Positions 1-6,550 of a DNA stretch of 40,807 bases are shown here, piece by piece. Position 1 is the stretch's first letter; each line of letters starts with the position of its first letter. Position numbers and translations under genes: made by a program. The stretch is from a virus: IMG/VR virus record IMGVR_UViG_3300028558_000050, positions 1-40,807 of that record. One strand, written 5' to 3'. A model generated the notes under the pieces. It was not told the DNA's origin. It worked only from the letters and a program-made list of their open reading frames with translations, and did no database searches.

Positions 1-147
1 GTGGCCCGTCGCCTCGACTGCGACCCAATCGTTGTCGCCGTTGATGATCGAGGAGAACTTGAACGTGGCGGCGACGCGCGCGACGAACTGCGGGTAGGTG
101 TCCACGATCGTCTGGCGATCGCGCTGGCCGGGCGTCATGTTGGAGAA
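1..147. repeat. Left copy of terminal overlap (circular junction)
   Basis: Bases 1-147 are repeated at 40661-40807. I see two differences: position 19 is t here and c at 40679, and position 138 is t here and g at 40798. The portal gene reads through the joined ends in one frame, so this is an assembly overlap of a circular or circularly permuted molecule. It is not a true direct terminal repeat between genes. The first difference is silent in the portal gene; the second changes Met to Leu. Confidence 0.9.
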
Positions 148-306
148 GAAGAACGGCGCACCGTCCGGCAGGAACACCTGGCGCTCGCGCTCCCAGGTCT
201 GCCGGAAATTCGACGAGCCTGTGAACGCCGCCTGCGATCGCGCCACCAGCTCGGCGGCATCGGGCACCTGGGCGCCGCGCAGCGAGATCACCGAACCGTC
301 CGGCAT
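1..306 (-). CDS. Portal protein, N-terminal part (gene continues at the right end)
   Basis: This is the 5' end of the portal (head-tail connector) gene, cut by the window edge. The ATG is at 306-304, just past the stop of the preceding 89-aa gene (308-310). The first residues read MPDGSVISLRGAQVPDAAEL. Translation stays open to position 1 and continues in frame from 40660 down to 39278. Joined across the junction, the protein is about 562 aa, close to T7-type portal proteins (T7 gp8 is about 536 aa). The 102 codons here include the overlap shared with the right end. The portal forms the dodecameric ring at the head vertex through which DNA is packaged and ejected. The start is supported by the tight spacing to the upstream gene. 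Confidence 0.85.
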   Translation of the reverse strand, partial: MPDGSVISLRGAQVPDAAELVARSQAAFTGSSNFRQTWERERQVFLPDGAPFFFSNMTPGQRDRQTIVDTYPQFVARVAATFKFSSIINGDNDWVAVEATGH

Positions 307-307
307 G

Positions 308-577
308 TCAGGCTCCCAGCGTCTGCTTGAGGACGTTGGGCGAACTGCTGGCCAGCGCGTAGTCGGACACCAGGCCCTGGGCGCGGCTCGCGGCCGCCGG
401 GCTCGGCGATGCCGGCGCGCCGGTTTGCGTCTCGCTGCCCGTCACCGGCATTGTCGCCGGTGCGCGCGCGGCGGCGGTCGGCGCTGGGCTGTTGCTCCTC
501 GGTGCCGGCAGGCCGCTCCAGCCCATGTTCCGCATGAACGAGTTGAGGTCCGGATCGTCGAAGTGACCAGCCATCAT
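308..577 (-). CDS. Small Pro/Ala-rich protein upstream of portal, copy 2 (89 aa)
   Basis: This small late protein of unknown function lies directly upstream of the portal gene. The start at 577 overlaps the stop of the upstream gene as TGATG; GTG 580 and ATG 574 are alternatives. The middle (about residues 24-65) is low-complexity Pro/Ala/Ser/Thr. The C-terminus reads SDYALASSSPNVLKQTLGA, closely matching the C-terminus of the gene before it (TDYALAMKQPNTLKPTLGA). The two are therefore probably tandem paralogues that diverged at the N-terminus. Small proteins with a GRxSTILT...TLG-type tail occur next to portal genes in podoviruses and are sometimes compared with T7 gp6.7/gp7.3, which are ejected virion proteins. 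I infer a minor virion or tail-assembly role without proof. Confidence 0.7.
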   Translation of the reverse strand: MMAGHFDDPDLNSFMRNMGWSGLPAPRSNSPAPTAAARAPATMPVTGSETQTGAPASPSPAAASRAQGLVSDYALASSSPNVLKQTLGA

Positions 578-786
578 CACGCCCCGAGCGTCGGCTTGAG
601 CGTGTTGGGTTGCTTCATCGCCAGCGCGTAGTCGGTCAGGATCGTGGCGCTGCGGCCGGTCGCCAGGGCGTCGGCCTGGCGCTCCTTGCGTGCCGCCTCA
701 AGCTGGGCACTGTCGTCCTGCTGCGGGGGCGTCGGCGCGCTGCTCTGTTGCTGAGACGGCATTGAGGGGAACAGGACGCCGGCCAT
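577..786 (-). CDS. Small protein with GRSATILT...TLGA tail, copy 1 (69 aa)
   Basis: This is a 69-aa protein with a Gln/Ser/Pro-rich N-terminus, a charged helical stretch (residues about 25-43) and the C-terminal motif GRSATILTDYALA...LKPTLGA. The motif resembles short podovirus proteins found beside portal genes whose tails read roughly GRxSTILT...TLLG. The start ATG at 786 has a good ribosome binding site (ggagagga) 8-10 bases upstream. It begins inside the 3' end of the upstream 109-aa gene. The next gene (308-577) repeats the C-terminal motif, so the pair looks like a duplication. The role is unknown; I infer a minor structural or ejected protein from position. Confidence 0.75.
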   Translation of the reverse strand: MAGVLFPSMPSQQQSSAPTPPQQDDSAQLEAARKERQADALATGRSATILTDYALAMKQPNTLKPTLGA

Positions 787-1027
787 TTACATCGTCCTCT
801 CCGGGACTTTCGGGCTTTGAGGGTGCCGGGAGTGTCGCTTGCCATTGCACCGCCTGTCGGTCGCAAAAATGCGACATCTCGGTAAGGCGCTGCAGGTGGC
901 GGGTGGACATGCCGCCGGCCAGCTCGCTCAGCACTTTCCAGCTGATGCCCCACAGCCTGGCGCCGGCCAGCTGCGGGCCGAGCGGCTTGGCGTCGTCGAT
1001 CGCGACCAGGAGGAAACGAACCGTCAT
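698..1027 (-). CDS. Hypothetical protein downstream of TerL (109 aa)
   Basis: The start ATG (1027) overlaps the stop of the large terminase gene as ATGA, the usual coupling in this operon. Residues 1-80 look like a normal folded protein (motifs AIDDAKPLGPQLAGARLWGI and STRHLQRLTEMSHF). The last 30 or so residues are read from DNA that also encodes the ribosome binding site and N-terminus of the next gene (overlap 698-786). This long overlap is unusual here, so the tail may be dispensable. I recognise no domain. Its place between terminase and portal suggests a packaging or head-completion accessory role, which is inference only. Confidence 0.65.
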   Translation of the reverse strand: MTVRFLLVAIDDAKPLGPQLAGARLWGISWKVLSELAGGMSTRHLQRLTEMSHFCDRQAVQWQATLPAPSKPESPGEDDVNGRRPVPLNAVSATEQRADAPAAGRQCPA

Positions 1028-2652
1028 CGCCCGATGATGAGCGGACCAGACTGCGCGCGACCGCCGCGCTGCCGCCCACCACGATCGCCCGGCAGCAGGT
1101 TGCCGCCGAGCATGCCCTTGGACTGCAGCAGCTCCATCACGGCGTTGCCCTGCATCGACCGATCGCGGCCCATCGCCGCCTCGTAGCCGCCTTCCATCAG
1201 CGCCAGGTATTGGTCGGCGTCGGCAACGTGGCTTGGTTCGTTCTTCTCGGGCTCGAGGTCGTAGCGTTCGTCGCCGGTCACATGGAGCTTGCGGTAGCGA
1301 TAGGCGCCGTTGTAGGCGCGCCGCAGCTCCTTCACGTTCTCAGGATCGAACAGCCCGCGCGGCACGCCCTCCTCGACCGCCAGCGTGTCACGCACCGCCT
1401 GCAGGCGTGGCGTCAAGAGGTTGGTCGGCGCCGGCCGTGGCCGCATGTCGCCGGTCAGGCCGGCCGCCAGGGCAAAGCGATCCATCCAATGCGCGTCGTC
1501 GGGATCTTCCTTGTCGTTGCCGTGGAAGGCCGCCGGGTCGCCGTTGCCCCGGATATTCTTCTGGACCATGAACGGCATGAACCGCGGCGTGGCCAGCATC
1601 GCCGCCACCTCGACGCCAAACCGCTTCGGCCCAACTCCGTGGCGCGCGGCCACCACGTTGGCCAGGCGGCGAAGCTGGCCATCGCCCATGCGCTGGCCGA
1701 ACACCAGCGCCGGATCGAGGCCGGCATCGACGCCGTACAACAGCGTGCGCCGGTAGTCGGGCGTTATGACGCTCTGCGCGACCAGGGCGCGATCGTCGAA
1801 GCTGAACACCGGCAGGCCGTCGAGACGGCGGCCCCAGCGATTGAACATCTTTCGCTCGATCTCATGCTCGGGCATATCCTCCAGGATCAGCGGGTAGTAG
1901 CCGCGCGCCAGGTTGGCCAGGTTCTCCGCGTTGGGATTGAAGCGGCCGGGACCGAGCATCGCCGGCGGTTGCTCAAACAGGTGAACGCCGCGCTTGAAGT
2001 GTCCGCCGATCCAGAGCGCGTGCTGCCAGCTATCGACGATGCCGGCGTTGAGGTCGGCCCACCGGCCAGGCGCCACGACCTCCGCGTCGGCCGCGCGCGG
2101 GTAGCGGCCGATGCGCTGGCCGAACTTGACCCAGGCGATGCGCGGATGGTTCTGCCATTCGTTGAACCATACCCACGTCGCCTGCACGCCGGCGGCGAGG
2201 GCTTCCATGGCGTCCTCGCTCCAGTCGTCGCCAACCGCCATGAACAGCACTTCAAGGATCGCGCGCTCGCCGGTCGCCGCATCCTTCATGTCGATGACCT
2301 GCAGCGCCGGACCGCCCCGCGCCCCTGTCCAGGTGATGCCGCTTTCCGGGTCGTGCTGCGGCAGCCACTCAAACCAGCTCGGCAGGAAGTTGCCCCACAG
2401 CCGGCGGTAGTCGATCGACAGGACGACCAGGCGCGCACGGCGGACGCCGTCCGTCCACTTGTGCTGGAGGAAGGCGCCGGCCATCGCCTTCACGATCAGG
2501 GTTCCGGTCTTGCCCGAACCCGGTGGCCCCATGATCCCGACCATGGAACCCCACGCCCCGAAGGCGGTTGCAGCGACTGGACCTGGCGGCGACCAGGGAC
2601 GCAACAGAGTGGTCACGAGGCGAAGCCGGCTGGTTGGGAAAAAATCCTGCAA
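1024..2652 (-). CDS. terL: Terminase large subunit (packaging ATPase/nuclease)
   Basis: This is the packaging motor that pumps DNA through the portal and cuts it. Walker A is GPPGSGKT at residues 42-49. A Walker B-like segment VWFNE ends at Glu165. The C-terminal part begins near LLYGVDAGLDPALVFG and has the Asp-containing start typical of the RNase H-like nuclease domain. The 542-aa length is normal for the family. The start is uncertain. TTG at 2652 is the earliest plausible start in frame and has no clear ribosome binding site; GTG at 2616 is another option. The 138 bases between terS and this gene contain a short GC hairpin (about 2682-2697). It is followed by the 109-aa gene with an ATGA overlap. 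Confidence 0.92.
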   Translation of the reverse strand: MQDFFPTSRLRLVTTLLRPWSPPGPVAATAFGAWGSMVGIMGPPGSGKTGTLIVKAMAGAFLQHKWTDGVRRARLVVLSIDYRRLWGNFLPSWFEWLPQHDPESGITWTGARGGPALQVIDMKDAATGERAILEVLFMAVGDDWSEDAMEALAAGVQATWVWFNEWQNHPRIAWVKFGQRIGRYPRAADAEVVAPGRWADLNAGIVDSWQHALWIGGHFKRGVHLFEQPPAMLGPGRFNPNAENLANLARGYYPLILEDMPEHEIERKMFNRWGRRLDGLPVFSFDDRALVAQSVITPDYRRTLLYGVDAGLDPALVFGQRMGDGQLRRLANVVAARHGVGPKRFGVEVAAMLATPRFMPFMVQKNIRGNGDPAAFHGNDKEDPDDAHWMDRFALAAGLTGDMRPRPAPTNLLTPRLQAVRDTLAVEEGVPRGLFDPENVKELRRAYNGAYRYRKLHVTGDERYDLEPEKNEPSHVADADQYLALMEGGYEAAMGRDRSMQGNAVMELLQSKGMLGGNLLPGDRGGRQRGGRAQSGPLIIGR

Positions 2653-2790
2653 GAGGGGCGCAGGGCCGAGCGCGCGCGCATGGGGGCAAGGCCCCCCGCG
2701 TGGGTCCCATCCAGTCGCCGCGATCCTGCACCGTTTTCGCAGCGTCCGGCGGCCGTCGAGACTGCTACATAATCAGGCTGTGCCATGCCC

Positions 2791-3393
2791 CTAACCCTTT
2801 GAAGTGGCTTCAATAGTTAGCGTTTCCTGCGACTGGTCGGCATAGGACTGGCCAGCAGCAGCAGAGCTAAGCCGTTGAAATTCCAAGAGAACCGCCAACG
2901 GGTCGCCAGCCAGCTCGCGATCGCCAGCCGGCACAGGCGCCACGCTCAGGCCGATCGCCAGGTGCCTGGTCGCTTCCACTTTCAGCTCGGCCGGCATCGC
3001 CGACCAGAAGAACGGCAGCAGGCGCACCATCCAATCGCCTTGCTGTTTCCACACGTCCCAGGCTGTCGGCGCGCCCAGGCTCGTGGCCAGCGCCTTCGGA
3101 TCGGCGAATATGCGCTCCATGAGTTTCAGGCCCGGATCGCCGAAGCGCGAGCGAGCCCAGGCGCGCAGCTCCTCGGTCGCCTTGTTCCGCGATCCTGGCG
3201 GCCGGCCGGCCCCTCGCGCCTCGCCCTGGTCGCCGACCTGGTCGTCGTCCGGCATCCGGTCGCCCGGATCAAACAGCGAGAACTGCTCCCCGTCCGATCG
3301 CTGCAGCGCCTTGCCCAGCGCCTCGCCCAGGAGCGTCCTGGTCGCGCCGTTCTTCTCCTCTGGAGACCGCTTAGCCTCTTGATCCGCCGGCAT
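2791..3393 (-). CDS. terS: Terminase small subunit (putative)
   Basis: This 200-aa acidic protein starts the late operon directly upstream of terL, where the DNA-recognition subunit of the packaging terminase is expected. Residues 62-75 contain GRPPGSRNKATEEL, an AT-hook-like basic motif seen in many phage small terminases and suited to DNA contact. A helical core follows (GDPGLKLMERIFADP...). The ATG at 3393 is chosen over an upstream start at 3447 because the longer N-terminus (MLCCRSLQ...) is not protein-like and because a GGGGAA sequence precedes this ATG. The last codons contain a palindrome TTGAAG-TGG-CTTCAA (2799-2813), probably incidental. Function is inferred from position, motif and size. 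Confidence 0.78.
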   Translation of the reverse strand: MPADQEAKRSPEEKNGATRTLLGEALGKALQRSDGEQFSLFDPGDRMPDDDQVGDQGEARGAGRPPGSRNKATEELRAWARSRFGDPGLKLMERIFADPKALATSLGAPTAWDVWKQQGDWMVRLLPFFWSAMPAELKVEATRHLAIGLSVAPVPAGDRELAGDPLAVLLEFQRLSSAAAGQSYADQSQETLTIEATSKG

Positions 3394-3501
3394 ATTTCCC
3401 CGTTTTTTTATTCGCCGCGCGGGTTGAAGCGAGCGGCAACAGAGCAACAGAGCGGCAACACAGGTGGACGGCTAAGACATTGATATATCTACATAATATC
3501 T

Positions 3502-3655
3502 ATTGTTGCCATTGTTGCTGTTGTTGCCGGCATTCGCCTATGCACTCGCGCGCACACGCGCACACATAGAGCCACCGTCAACAACGGCAACAACGGCAAC
3601 AATGCCCCTAAGTGACTGGAAAGGCCGGTTATTCTTGTTGCTGTTGCTGTTGCCG
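3502..3655. repeat. GTTGCC/GTTGCT repeat cluster with a large inverted repeat
   Basis: The left arm (about 3503-3529) reads attgttgccattgttgctg and continues gttgttgcc. The right arm (about 3579-3605) is nearly its reverse complement, with about 24 of 27 bases matching. A third, direct copy lies at about 3635-3655. The AT-rich patch 3480-3505 abuts the left arm. Such iteron-like repeats beside an AT-rich segment are typical of replication origins, but they could equally be binding sites for a regulator of the divergent operons. Confidence 0.7.
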
Positions 3656-3794
3656 TCCCCCGACCTGGTCGGCAACAAAGCCTTGGCGCGCTCGATGCGC
3701 CGAGGACAGCGAGCATGCGCCGCAACTCATTGATAAGCAAAGGGTTTGGGCGTGCTTGGCTGCAGCATAGTGCGACATGCCGCCGCATCCCCTC

Positions 3795-3824
3795 TTGACA
3801 AAGGTGCCAATTTGTCACCATGAT
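3795..3824 (+). promoter_or_regulatory. Promoter of the ardC operon with overlapping palindromic operator
   Basis: TTGACA (3795-3800) is a perfect -35 hexamer. CATGAT (3819-3824) lies 18 bases downstream and matches four of six -10 positions. The inverted repeat TGACAAA-N8-TTTGTCA (3796-3817) overlaps the -35 and fills the spacer, which is a classic repressor position. The ardC start is 51 bases past the -10. The ligand could be the small Xre regulator at the end of the same operon, but this is inference. Confidence 0.6.
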
Positions 3825-3874
3825 TAGCGTCGACGCGGTTAATCCAACCGGTCGCAGCAGCAGAGGTAGCAACC

Positions 3875-4792
3875 ATGCAAAGCATCTACGACAAAATCAC
3901 CGGCCGGATTGTCCAGGCGATCGAGGCCGGCGCCAACGCCAAGGACTGGCGCATGCCCTGGCATCGCAAGGGCGCCAGCTCCGAGGGCATGCCCATCAAC
4001 GTCAGCACCGGCAACGGCTACCAGGGCGCCAACGTCCTGGTCCTGTGGGCCGAGGCTCAGGCGATGGCCTACGCCACCGCGAGCTGGGCGACGTACAAGC
4101 AATGGCAGACCCTTGGCGCGCAGGTCCGGAAGGGCGAACACGGGACCGCCTGCATCAAGTGGAAACAGGTCGAGGACCGCAGGCGTCCGGCGGACGCCAG
4201 CCAGGATGGCCGCTCGGTCATGGTCGGCCTCGGCTTCACAGTGTTCAATGCCGCCCAGGTCGATGGCTGGACTGGCGCCGAGGCGGCCGAGCCGCAGACC
4301 GACCTCACTCAGCGCCTCGCGCACGCCGACCAGGTCATCGCGGCCAGCGGCGCCACGATCCGCCACGAGGGCGCGCGGGCCTACTACCGTCCCAGCCAGG
4401 ACCTGGTCGTGCTGCCGGAACGGTTCCGGTTCATCGACACGAAGGAAGGCACGGCGACGCAGCGTTACTACAGCACCACGTTCCATGAGTTGGCCCACTG
4501 GACCGGCGCCGAGGCTCGTTGCAATCGCAGCCTGCGCGGCCGCTTCGGCGACGAGGCTTACGCCGCCGAGGAACTGATCGCCGAACTGTCGGCCGCCTTC
4601 ACCTGCGGCCGCCTGGGCATCGACAACGAGCCCCGCGACGATCACGCGCAGTACCTGGCGAGCTGGCTGAAGGTCCTGAAGAACGACACTCGCGCCATCT
4701 TCACAGCCGCCAGCCAGGCACAGAAGGCGACCGCCTTCCTCCTCGATCGCCTGCCGGCGCCGATCGCCGAGCCCCTGCCGTTGGCCGCCTAG
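3875..4792 (+). CDS. ardC: ArdC-like anti-restriction protein
   Basis: This 305-aa protein has the ArdC architecture. An N-terminal single-stranded-DNA-binding domain (about residues 1-130, beginning IYDKITGRIVQAIEAG with the W..PWH motif) precedes a zincin-like metallopeptidase domain. The zinc motif HELAH is at residues 204-208, followed by EELIAELSAAF, which supplies the third ligand. Proteins of this family protect incoming plasmid or phage DNA from host restriction. The ATG at 3875 follows AGAGGT. It is the first gene of a rightward operon with its own promoter, consistent with early expression on entry. The stop (4790-4792) is two bases from the next start. Confidence 0.88.
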   Translation: MQSIYDKITGRIVQAIEAGANAKDWRMPWHRKGASSEGMPINVSTGNGYQGANVLVLWAEAQAMAYATASWATYKQWQTLGAQVRKGEHGTACIKWKQVEDRRRPADASQDGRSVMVGLGFTVFNAAQVDGWTGAEAAEPQTDLTQRLAHADQVIAASGATIRHEGARAYYRPSQDLVVLPERFRFIDTKEGTATQRYYSTTFHELAHWTGAEARCNRSLRGRFGDEAYAAEELIAELSAAFTCGRLGIDNEPRDDHAQYLASWLKVLKNDTRAIFTAASQAQKATAFLLDRLPAPIAEPLPLAA

Positions 4793-4794
4793 TC

Positions 4795-5001
4795 ATGACC
4801 GACGCCATCGCCACCACCGATACCGACCTGCATCAGCTCCAACGCCTCGTGAACGACGCGCGGCCGAGCAGCACAACGGTCAAGGTCCCGAAGGAGGCGC
4901 TGCGGCGCCTCCTTCTCGATCATCACACGCTCTACACGACGTTGCGCGAGCGCGGCCGCTTGGTCGTGACCGCCGGCGCCGATCAGCGCAGCCTGCTATG
5001 A
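4795..5001 (+). CDS. Hypothetical protein (68 aa)
   Basis: This small protein starts (ATG 4795) two bases after the ardC stop and ends in an ATGA overlap with the next gene. It reads as a helical protein, with KVPKEALRRLLLDHHTLYTT in the middle. No domain is recognised and there is no signal peptide or membrane segment. The tight linkage to ardC suggests an early accessory function, possibly another host-takeover or anti-defence factor, but nothing in the sequence proves it. Confidence 0.7.
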   Translation: MTDAIATTDTDLHQLQRLVNDARPSSTTVKVPKEALRRLLLDHHTLYTTLRERGRLVVTAGADQRSLL

Positions 5002-5363
5002 CCGCCGCCTGGATCGCAGCGGAACGAGCCGACCACCTGGCGCGCGAGCGCCAGGTGACGTTCCTTCCCTACGCCGACGACCCGCGCGTACTGCTGGTCC
5101 GCCATGGGTCCGGGCGCGTGGTGACGTACAGCCTGGCCGAGATCGCGACCAGGCACGGCGCTAACCACGCCTATCGCTACCGCACGGCCGCCCAGGTCGG
5201 TCGGCAGCGCGGGCTCAGCGGCCAGCTCCTGGTCCAGCTCGTGCCTGGCACGCTCGGCGAGCCCGACGCCTACCAGGTGCAGGACACTGCGCAGATCACC
5301 GTGGTAATGCTCGGCCAGGAGCGCGCGGCCGATCCGCCGGCGCATCAGCCGAGGTTGCTATGA
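4998..5363 (+). CDS. Hypothetical protein (121 aa)
   Basis: This gene starts with an ATGA overlap on the previous gene and ends with an ATGA overlap on the next. The protein is a soluble alpha/beta-looking sequence (WIAAERADHLARERQVTFLP near the start, then PRVLLVRHGSGRVVTYSLAE). I recognise no family. It belongs to the ardC early operon by spacing and strand. Its function is unknown. Confidence 0.7.
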   Translation: MTAAWIAAERADHLARERQVTFLPYADDPRVLLVRHGSGRVVTYSLAEIATRHGANHAYRYRTAAQVGRQRGLSGQLLVQLVPGTLGEPDAYQVQDTAQITVVMLGQERAADPPAHQPRLL

Positions 5364-5668
5364 CGAGCGACGACCTGGCCACGCTGCTGCGCTGGCTCTA
5401 TGCGAACGACGACGGCAGCGGCTGGCTCCCAGCCGCTGCCCGATACTTGCGTCTGAACGAGCGCAACCTGCGCGGCATGCTGCAGCCGAACGGCGTGGCC
5501 ATTCCGCCCACGATCGCCGATGTAATCTGCATCCTGGTCGCCAGCCATTCGTTCCTGCGTGGCTGGCACGATCGCTGGCAGCAGCTCGACCTGGCTGCAC
5601 TCAGCGACTGGACGAGCAACAGCATCAACCAATGGCGCGAGGAGCTGCACCTTGGCAACGCTGCGTGA
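5360..5668 (+). CDS. Hypothetical protein (102 aa), possibly helix-turn-helix
   Basis: This is the fourth gene of the ardC operon, with an ATGA overlap at its start. Residues about 22-55 (GWLPAAARYLRLNERNLRGM then a short turn and PPTIADVICIL) resemble a degenerate helix-turn-helix, similar to small plasmid or phage DNA-binding proteins. The fit is weak. Its 3' end contains the ribosome binding site (GGAG 5641-5644) and the start of the Xre-type gene that follows. The product is unknown; a small regulator is possible. Confidence 0.65.
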   Translation: MTSDDLATLLRWLYANDDGSGWLPAAARYLRLNERNLRGMLQPNGVAIPPTIADVICILVASHSFLRGWHDRWQQLDLAALSDWTSNSINQWREELHLGNAA

Positions 5669-5828
5669 ACGGCGCCAGGCGATCGGCCTGACGCAGGACG
5701 AGCTGGCCCGCGAGCTGCAGGTCAGCATTCGCACGATCAAACGATTGGAGAAGCAGCCAGCGCTCGATCGCCTCTATGAGCTGGCGATCGAGGCGCTGAC
5801 TGTCAGGCTCAGCCAGCAGAGCGAGTAG
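5652..5828 (+). CDS. Small Xre-family transcription regulator (58 aa)
   Basis: This short protein consists almost entirely of a helix-turn-helix: LRERRQAIGLTQDELARELQ is followed by VSIRTIKRLEK. The pattern matches the Cro/Xre family (GLTQ.ELA..L.VS..TI...E). The start is TTG at 5652, chosen because GGAG lies seven bases upstream and the helix-turn-helix begins at once. No ATG in frame keeps a sensible N-terminus. It overlaps the end of the previous gene by 17 bases and runs tail-to-tail into the cupin gene (overlap 5809-5828). It may autoregulate the ardC promoter palindrome at 3796-3817, which is inference. Confidence 0.75.
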   Translation: MATLRERRQAIGLTQDELARELQVSIRTIKRLEKQPALDRLYELAIEALTVRLSQQSE

Positions 5829-6519
5829 CGCCCTCCAAAACCTCGCGCACGATCGACCAGAGCCGATGCGCCGGCCACTGCTTCCGGTCGAAATCCACAT
5901 CGGGACCTATTCCGATCGCGCACAGAGACTGCGCACCGTGTGGCCCTTCATAGGTCTTGCTCATGATTGTGGCCACGCGACCGTCACCACCTGGCTCCGT
6001 CGAGTGGAAAGCGTACGGCACAACCTCGTAGCTCTGGCCGGCCTTCACTTCCTCCAGCTGCACGAGCGACACACGCACCGCCACTCCAGGCAGCCAGGGC
6101 CGATTGCCATAGGGCGTGCGCTCGCCCTCATGCAGATAGGGCACGTGCGTCGCCCTCACCATGTCGTCCACATTGGTCACTCGATAGCTTCGATTGATCT
6201 GCACACCGACCAACACTTGCGAGGTGAACCCGAAGCGGTGGTTATGGATGCTGGAGTGCGCGAAGCAGCGCCGACGCGGGAGCTCTGGATGCCACACATG
6301 CAACCGCCTCCGATCGTCGCCAGCCAGCGGCACCTGGAGGAAACCAAGACCATGCAGCGTGATCGGCTCCTCGGTCGCCATGAAGACTTTGCCGCCCATC
6401 GCCTGTTCCGCCGGCGCTTCTTGAATACTAGCGTCCGACCGATCAGCGATGCCGATGCCTCCAGGCGGCACACGCCGTATCACCCCGTCAGCGCCGCCCT
6501 GTTTCAGAAATTCCGTCAT
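5809..6519 (-). CDS. Cupin-like phage protein of unknown function (236 aa)
   Basis: The central part resembles a cupin barrel. A His-rich metal-binding stretch (SSIHNHRFGFTSQVLVG, about residues 90-106) is followed by a second half with YEVVPYAFHSTEP and GRVATIMSKTYEG. These are the kinds of HxH and late-His motifs found in metal-dependent cupins, including dioxygenase-like proteins. The substrate is unknown. The ATG at 6519 has GGAG upstream. It is the last gene of the leftward replication operon and its 3' end overlaps the convergent Xre gene by 20 bases. A role in nucleotide or host metabolite modification is possible but unsupported. Confidence 0.65.
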   Translation of the reverse strand: MTEFLKQGGADGVIRRVPPGGIGIADRSDASIQEAPAEQAMGGKVFMATEEPITLHGLGFLQVPLAGDDRRRLHVWHPELPRRRCFAHSSIHNHRFGFTSQVLVGVQINRSYRVTNVDDMVRATHVPYLHEGERTPYGNRPWLPGVAVRVSLVQLEEVKAGQSYEVVPYAFHSTEPGGDGRVATIMSKTYEGPHGAQSLCAIGIGPDVDFDRKQWPAHRLWSIVREVLEGATRSAG

Positions 6520-6550
6520 AGTCCCTTCTCCTTCGCTGGGTCACTTCCCT

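Larger units (their letters stand above)
3394..3874. other. Divergent intergenic region with repeats, AT-rich patch and promoter
   Basis: This 481-base stretch holds no convincing gene. It separates the leftward late operon from the rightward ardC operon. It contains GCAACAGAGC-type repeats (3434-3462), an AT-rich patch (3480-3505) in an otherwise GC-rich genome, and long GTTGCC/GTTGCT repeats (3502-3655). There is also an alternating CG/CA stretch (about 3546-3566) and a palindrome-covered promoter (3795-3824). ORFs that cross it are made of Leu or Thr runs from the repeats and look spurious. The late promoter for terS should lie here, but I could not pick a convincing -35/-10 pair on the minus strand. 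Confidence 0.7.

Noticed and set aside
1210-2772. A 520-aa plus-strand ORF opposite terL
   Set aside because: The minus strand has a full terminase with clear motifs. The plus frame has only antisense composition.
2613-2813. A 66-aa reading frame across the terS-terL gap on the minus strand
   Set aside because: It overlaps both terminase genes, has no good ribosome binding site and reads as Arg/Ala/Pro-rich shadow sequence.
2799-2813. Palindrome TTGAAG-TGG-CTTCAA as an operator
   Set aside because: It lies in the last codons of terS with no promoter signals around it and no second copy seen.
3399-3415. CCCGTTTTTTTATTCG before terS as a further copy of the immunity operator
   Set aside because: Only one half-site (CCCGTTTTT) matches and the second half is missing, so chance is likely.
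3489-3872. A minus-strand ORF and a plus-strand ORF (3503-3733) over the repeat block
   Set aside because: Their Leu and Thr runs come straight from the GTTGCC repeats. No start signal or natural protein composition is seen.
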